A DNA stretch of 9,909 nucleotides, taken from contig DJBG01000072.1 in NCBI GenBank assembly GCA_002429965.1, forward strand, positions 8,033-17,941, written 5' to 3'. Below the pieces are notes generated by a model. It searched no databases. It was not told where the DNA came from and saw only the letters and a list, made by a program, of their open reading frames with translations. This stretch comes from Hungatella sp. UBA5982 (GTDB lineage: Bacteria > Bacillota > Clostridia > Lachnospirales > Lachnospiraceae). Positions 6,483-9,909 of the stretch are shown here, piece by piece (position 1 is the first letter of the stretch; every line of letters starts with the position of its first letter). The position numbers and the translations under genes are program-made.

Positions 6483-7382
6483 ATGAACATTCATAACCTG
6501 AAAATGTTTATAAAGATAGTGGAATCCGGCAGCATCTCAAAAACTGCGGAACTGATGAATATCAGCCAGTCCGCACTAAGCCAGCAGCTGCGGGTCATGG
6601 AACAGGAATTCAGTGCACGGCTTTTCGAACGGAACTATCAGGGCGTGATTCCAACTACCATTGGTATGATTGTTTACAACCGAGCTCTTGAGATATTATC
6701 GTCCTATGACAGAATGCTCCTTGATATATCCAATGCGCAGAACCAAAATAAAGCAATACACATCCTTGCTTCTCCCTGTGTATATTCTTATGCCCTGCCA
6801 TGCACTTTTTACCATGTGAAAAACAAGTACCCTGAATTTACACTTAATATGGAAATGATGTCCAGCAAAATCATAGAAGAGAAAGTATCAAAAGGCTTTG
6901 CTGATATGGGAATTATCATAGATAAGCCCAAGGATAAAAATCTTTGTGCCAAAAAAGTGTTTTCTGACCGTGTTTTTCTGGTTGCAGGGGAAAAAATGAA
7001 GGTTCCTTCCCAGTTAGACTGCCAGGATCTTTATCAGTATCCTCTTCTGATGCTGGTAAAAGCCCAAAAAACAAGACAGGTACTGGATAAAATGCTGAAC
7101 AAAAACGGGATCCGCATCAATCAGCTGCATATTCCTTACTCTCTTGAATCCACGGAATCCATTAAACTGTCCGCTATTAACGGCTTCGGACTTGCTTTTC
7201 TTCCCTATATGGCAATCAAGAAGGAAATCTACAATAAACAGCTTCGAATCATTGAATGTCCTTGCCTGGAATTTGATAATGAATATTATTCCATAAAAAA
7301 TGCAGCCAGTGTTCCTCTCAATTGTGAATCGTCAAAACTCATTAAGTACATTGAAGCAATACTAAAAGAGACTATTTGTTAG
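6483..7382 (+). CDS. LysR-family transcriptional regulator of the sulfur operon
   Basis: A 299-aa regulator of standard family length. The N-terminal winged helix-turn-helix is clear (MNIHNLKMFIKIVESGSISK..., helices about 5-35, with ISQSALSQQLRVMEQEFSARLFER). A linker helix (about 60-85) and a two-lobe ligand-binding domain (about 90-299) follow. The ATG at 6483 has AAAGGCGGGG upstream. It is the only plus-strand gene and is transcribed away from the sulfur operon, with a T-N11-A box between them. LysR proteins usually control the divergent neighbour, so this one probably senses a sulfur metabolite, as CysB-type members do. The actual ligand cannot be read from sequence. Its last 11 bases overlap the end of the convergent TusA gene. 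Confidence 0.95.
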   Translation: MNIHNLKMFIKIVESGSISKTAELMNISQSALSQQLRVMEQEFSARLFERNYQGVIPTTIGMIVYNRALEILSSYDRMLLDISNAQNQNKAIHILASPCVYSYALPCTFYHVKNKYPEFTLNMEMMSSKIIEEKVSKGFADMGIIIDKPKDKNLCAKKVFSDRVFLVAGEKMKVPSQLDCQDLYQYPLLMLVKAQKTRQVLDKMLNKNGIRINQLHIPYSLESTESIKLSAINGFGLAFLPYMAIKKEIYNKQLRIIECPCLEFDNEYYSIKNAASVPLNCESSKLIKYIEAILKETIC

Positions 7383-7593
7383 CGGAAACGGTGACTTCCC
7401 ATACACCGTTAATGACTTCTTCCGTATCATAATTTAAATTATTTGCCTTACAAAAAGCTTTAATATTAGAAATTGTACAGCTATGATCCGTAACTACCAT
7501 ACATTCCTCACCGTTTTTTAAGGAATCAATGACCAATTTTAATCTCATAACAGGTACCGGGCACATATCACCCAAACAATCGATTTTAACCAT
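7372..7593 (-). CDS. Second, stand-alone TusA-like sulfur carrier protein
   Basis: A 73-aa TusA/SirA-type protein with CPVP at 11-14 (Cys11 is the expected persulfide carrier) and further cysteines C6, C31, C39 (DHSC) and C48. It shares the CLG-x-x-CPVP start and the DHSC segment with the transporter-linked TusA at 5292-5519 but differs through much of the rest, so it is a diverged paralogue rather than a recent copy. Start ATG at 7593 has AAGGAG five bases upstream; the in-frame GTG at 7599 overlaps that ribosome site and is rejected. It converges on lysR with an 11-bp overlap of coding ends and has no terminator of its own before it. It may pass sulfur to a different acceptor (inference). 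Confidence 0.9.
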   Translation of the reverse strand: MVKIDCLGDMCPVPVMRLKLVIDSLKNGEECMVVTDHSCTISNIKAFCKANNLNYDTEEVINGVWEVTVSANK

Positions 7594-7614
7594 AAACACT
7601 CCTTATGCACATTC

Positions 7615-7843
7615 CTATGCCTTCGCCAGCTGCTGTGCTTTAATTCTGAACAAAATGTCTGGATTTGATATTTACCGGTATACCGCCTGATAAATTCACC
7701 TTTCGTGTCTATATATCCATCTTTATCATGAGGAAATCTTTCCTTCAGTGACATTTTCAGTTTTACGTTTACCTTTAATATACATCTGTTATTGCTTCTC
7801 TTGGGGCACATTTTTTCTCTGGGCTGTCGTTTTGGCGATTCAT
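7615..7843 (-). pseudogene. Possible frameshifted remnant of a small gene
   Basis: Three protein-like pieces follow one another in changing frames between the promoter at 7920-7887 and the second tusA. They are MNRQNDSPEKKCAPREAITD (from ATG 7843, stop at 7775), ERFPHDKDGYIDTKGEFIRR (next frame, about 7744-7685) and NPDILFRIKAQQLAKA with a TAG at 7617-7615. Single-base shifts would join them into one protein of roughly 75 residues ending 22 bp before tusA. I do not recognise the family. The alternative is that this is non-coding leader sequence and the peptides are chance. The first piece alone could also be a 22-aa leader peptide, but it lacks a clear ribosome site. Confidence 0.28.
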
Positions 7844-7886
7844 CACTTATCTTTTTGCATTTAATGCTGTGGATATTGAGAAATTA

Positions 7887-7920
7887 ATTATACGTTATCC
7901 GACTGTCGGGATATTGTCAA
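7887..7920 (-). promoter_or_regulatory. Unusually spaced promoter with a dyad in the spacer, upstream of the second tusA
   Basis: On the minus strand a perfect TTGACA (7920-7915) and a perfect TATAAT (7892-7887) are separated by 22 bases, too far for ordinary sigma-A recognition. The spacer holds the dyad CCGAC-A-GTCGG, extendable to TATC...GATA with one extra base. Promoters stretched around a dyad are typical of MerR-type control, although those spacers are usually 19-20 bases. The site is about 290 bases before the tusA start. Confidence 0.4.
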
Positions 7921-8012
7921 GAGGCTAAAGCTCATTGCCCAAGGAAAACAGAAATTGAAAACATTAATAAAGTTGATAACTGTACTCCAACCGACTGAAA
8001 CGGCTCGATATA

Positions 8013-8054
8013 CAAGGCTGGAGCAGGATTCAATCAAATCCCGCTCCAACCTTG
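8013..8054 (-). terminator. Strong hairpin after the dehydrogenase gene
   Basis: Arms of 18 bases (8037-8054 and 8013-8030) around a 6-base loop pair at every position in minus-strand RNA if two G-U pairs are allowed. In plus-strand RNA the same two positions are C-A mismatches. It lies 30 bases after the stop of the dehydrogenase. There is no U-run after it, so it may be a factor-dependent terminator or a 3'-end protecting hairpin. The plus and minus strands between 7921 and 8012 show no gene I can support. Confidence 0.6.
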
Positions 8055-8083
8055 ACCCGGTACCAAATGAAGGAAGCTACGGA

Positions 8084-9103
8084 TCATTCCATCTCCACAA
8101 TGATTTTCCGAACCAAAGCAGCATGTTTATCCGCGTAATGAAACGCTTCGTTTACTTCTGATAATGGATATTTCCTTGTGACAAAGTCCTCCACAGGAAG
8201 CTTCCCAGCCTTTAAGTATTCGATAACCGGTAAAAACCGGTTTGTCTGGTGTCTGGAACCTAAAACAGTCAGCTCTTTCGCCGCCAGCTTCACGGGAGCA
8301 ATCTCCGATGGCTTTGTATTGAAGCTCATCTCCACGATCCTGCCGGCCGCACCAGCCGCATCGATGGCCTGCTCAAAACTGGAAACCGTGCAGACTGCAT
8401 CGACCACTACATTGGCACCATATCCGTCCGTAATATTCTTTACTTCCTCTATCACGTCCTGTTTCTTTGCATTCAGGCAGACATCTGCCCCCAGCCCCCT
8501 TGCAAAATCTAGCTTTTCGTCAAATATATCTGAAATGATTACCTTGGCGCCAAGCAGCTTTGCATTGACCAAAATGGTAAGGCCAATGGTCCCCGCTCCC
8601 ATGATAAACACCGTGTCTCCTGCTTCCACACCGCCGCGCAGACAGGCTTGCGCTCCTATGGTGAAGGGCTCTATGAGCACTGCATGCTCATACGGAATTT
8701 CACTTGGTATCAGAAAGGAGTTTTCCTCCGGCAATACGAAATATTCCTGTGCCGCTCCGTCTATATGGGCTCCCATCACCTTTAAATTGTGGCAGGCGTT
8801 GTGCCTGCCCTTTTTACAGGCGTAGCAGGTACCGCAGTACCGAATCGGCTCTGCGGCGATGTGATCACCTGGCTTCACCTTCGTGACGGCACTCCCCACC
8901 TCTAACACTTCTCCGACGGCCTCATGCCCCCAGACCAGGGGATATACGGCAAACGCGTTGGTCCCGTGCAGGATGTGCATGTCACTTCCGCATATTCCCA
9001 CACATTTTACCTTCATCTTTACATCCGTGGGATTCATGATCTGCGGCTCGCTTCGGTCCGCCAAAGCTAAGACTCCCGGCTTTTCTATTAAACTTATCTT
9101 CAT
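8084..9103 (-). CDS. Zinc-dependent alcohol/polyol dehydrogenase, RspB-like
   Basis: A 339-aa medium-chain dehydrogenase. Catalytic zinc ligands are C38 (in GICGSD), H60-E61 (GHE) and probably E145. The structural zinc site has C90, C93, C96 and C104. The Rossmann motif is GAGTIG (169-174), and acidic D192 in ISDIFDEKL favours NAD+ over NADP+. Overall pattern and length resemble RspB, including the IEPFTIGAQA segment and the late KELTVLGSRHQTNRFLPVI region; sorbitol or threonine dehydrogenase is the alternative label. The ATG at 9103 lies 4 bp after the stop of the TRAP permease gene, whose last codons contain the GGAGG ribosome site, so the two are co-translated. It probably oxidises a sugar acid or polyol taken up by that transporter (inference). 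Confidence 0.92.
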   Translation of the reverse strand: MKISLIEKPGVLALADRSEPQIMNPTDVKMKVKCVGICGSDMHILHGTNAFAVYPLVWGHEAVGEVLEVGSAVTKVKPGDHIAAEPIRYCGTCYACKKGRHNACHNLKVMGAHIDGAAQEYFVLPEENSFLIPSEIPYEHAVLIEPFTIGAQACLRGGVEAGDTVFIMGAGTIGLTILVNAKLLGAKVIISDIFDEKLDFARGLGADVCLNAKKQDVIEEVKNITDGYGANVVVDAVCTVSSFEQAIDAAGAAGRIVEMSFNTKPSEIAPVKLAAKELTVLGSRHQTNRFLPVIEYLKAGKLPVEDFVTRKYPLSEVNEAFHYADKHAALVRKIIVEME

Positions 9104-9107
9104 GACA

Positions 9108-9909
9108 TCATCCTCCCAACCAATGAAGTGGCACTTCTATCAGGGCCGGACAAAGCGACAATACCAGCAGAAGGGCACACTGCGCAATAAAATAGGGCAT
9201 TGTCGGCGGTATGATCTCCTCCATAGTCACCTTACCCGTGGCACATGCCACATTCAGCACCGGCCCTACCGGCGGAGAGGTGAGGCCCAGTACATTTGCC
9301 AGACAGAAAAGCACTCCGAACGCGACCGGATCCAGGCCTGCCTCAATCACCAGCGGCAAAAAGATAGGTGTGAGAATAAGAATACATGGTACCACATCCA
9401 TAGCCAGTCCTACGACAATCACGATCAGCATCAACGTAAAATTCAGTAAAATCGGATGTGCTACCAGTCCTGAAAGCCCCTCTGTCATCATCTCCGGTAT
9501 ATGTGCCACCGTCATGGTATAAGCGGCCAACTGAGCTGTAGCTGCCAAAAACATGACGACCGCAGACATTTTTGCACTGGATACCATGGCTGAAATAAAA
9601 TCCTTAAATTTGAGCTCCTTATACACAAAAGCGCCTACAATGAGAGCATAGACCACAGCGATTACGCCTGCCTCGGTAGCGGTAAACACTCCGCCCCTAA
9701 GGCCGAAGAGTATGATCCCGGGAAGCAGGAGCGCCCAAAGCCCGGAGGTAAATGTCCTTACGATCTCCTTGAAGGTCATCTTCGGTATACCGTCCACCGG
9801 CGGGCAGTCCTTTCGGGAAATGAAAAACCAGCAGGCAGACATCAGTACCGTCAAATAGATAGCAGGAGCGATACCTCCCATGAACATAGATTTCACTGAT
9901 ACCTTCGCC
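9108..9909 (-). CDS. TRAP transporter large permease (DctM family), C-terminal part
   Basis: About 266 C-terminal residues of the large membrane subunit of a tripartite (TRAP) uptake system; the N-terminal third or more lies beyond the right edge. The frame is open to the end of the window, so the GTG at 9896 is internal and not a start. Family hallmarks are GGIAPAIYL near the window edge, FTATEAGVIAVVYALIVG, the GLAMDVVPCILILTPIFLPL helix and LTSPPVGPVLNVACA, followed by a hydrophobic C-terminus. TRAP systems import carboxylates, often sugar acids, using an ion gradient with a periplasmic or lipoprotein binding subunit (family knowledge). The next gene, an RspB-like dehydrogenase, points to a sugar-acid or polyol substrate. 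Confidence 0.94.
   Translation of the reverse strand, partial: AKVSVKSMFMGGIAPAIYLTVLMSACWFFISRKDCPPVDGIPKMTFKEIVRTFTSGLWALLLPGIILFGLRGGVFTATEAGVIAVVYALIVGAFVYKELKFKDFISAMVSSAKMSAVVMFLAATAQLAAYTMTVAHIPEMMTEGLSGLVAHPILLNFTLMLIVIVVGLAMDVVPCILILTPIFLPLVIEAGLDPVAFGVLFCLANVLGLTSPPVGPVLNVACATGKVTMEEIIPPTMPYFIAQCALLLVLSLCPALIEVPLHWLGG

Noticed and set aside
7545..7811. Open frame of 88 codons overlapping the second tusA
   Set aside because: Its C-terminal part is only an out-of-frame reading of the tusA start; the upstream part is treated as a possible gene remnant instead.
7955..8161. Plus-strand open frame of 68 codons
   Set aside because: It crosses the hairpin and the end of the dehydrogenase in antisense, has no ribosome site, and resembles no protein I know.
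8178..8825. Long plus-strand open frame of 215 codons
   Set aside because: It is antisense to the dehydrogenase, whose zinc and cofactor motifs are clear; serine/proline-rich shadow composition.
1..9909. CRISPR arrays, tRNA or rRNA genes, insertion-sequence ends
   Set aside because: I looked for regular direct repeats, clover-leaf signatures and transposase frames and saw none.

Overview
The window looks like chromosomal DNA of an anaerobic Firmicute, most likely a Clostridia/Lachnospiraceae-type gut bacterium. The reasons are moderate-to-low GC, strong AGGAGG-type ribosome sites, TTG/GTG starts with good Shine-Dalgarno sequences, a MarR-ABC-ABC drug-export operon, and a clostridial-style sulfur-trafficking cluster of YeeE/YedE, TusA and a thioredoxin-reductase-like protein. 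The species assignment is inference. Nearly everything is on the minus strand; the one plus-strand gene is a LysR regulator at 6483-7382.

Layout, right to left, which is the direction of most transcription: (1) 9909-8084 is the end of a sugar-acid-type operon, with the C-terminal part of a TRAP large permease (DctM) followed 4 bp later by a zinc-dependent RspB-like dehydrogenase, then a strong hairpin at 8013-8054. (2) 7920-7372 holds an oddly spaced promoter, a stretch that reads like a small frameshifted gene remnant, and a stand-alone TusA-like protein whose 3' end overlaps the end of the LysR gene tail to tail. (3) 7382-6483 is the LysR regulator. A divergent control region (6233-6482) has two facing promoters and a shared T-N11-A box at about -62/-63 of each. 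(4) 6232-3372 is a four-gene sulfur operon: N-terminal half of a YeeE/YedE transporter, TusA-like carrier, C-terminal half of the transporter, and a thioredoxin-reductase-like flavoprotein fused to a thioredoxin-fold domain that has lost its CxxC. It ends at a strong terminator at 3302-3340. (5) 3257-1 is a MarR regulator with its own promoter/operator, then two translationally coupled half ABC exporters; the second runs off the left edge.

Proposed joint function of the sulfur region (inference): the two YeeE halves form one pore for thiosulfate or a similar sulfur species. The TusA proteins take the sulfur as a persulfide on their CPxP cysteine, and the reductase releases or recycles it. The LysR protein switches the operon according to sulfur supply. 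The most unusual points are the transporter split around its carrier gene, the reductase fused to a redox-dead thioredoxin fold and lacking the NADPH-type arginines, and a minus-strand terminator in front of lysR, which suggests that the second tusA message runs antisense through all of lysR. The MarR-ABC block is a classic multidrug exporter whose first subunit carries a degenerate ATPase site.

No tRNA, rRNA, CRISPR array or insertion sequence was seen.
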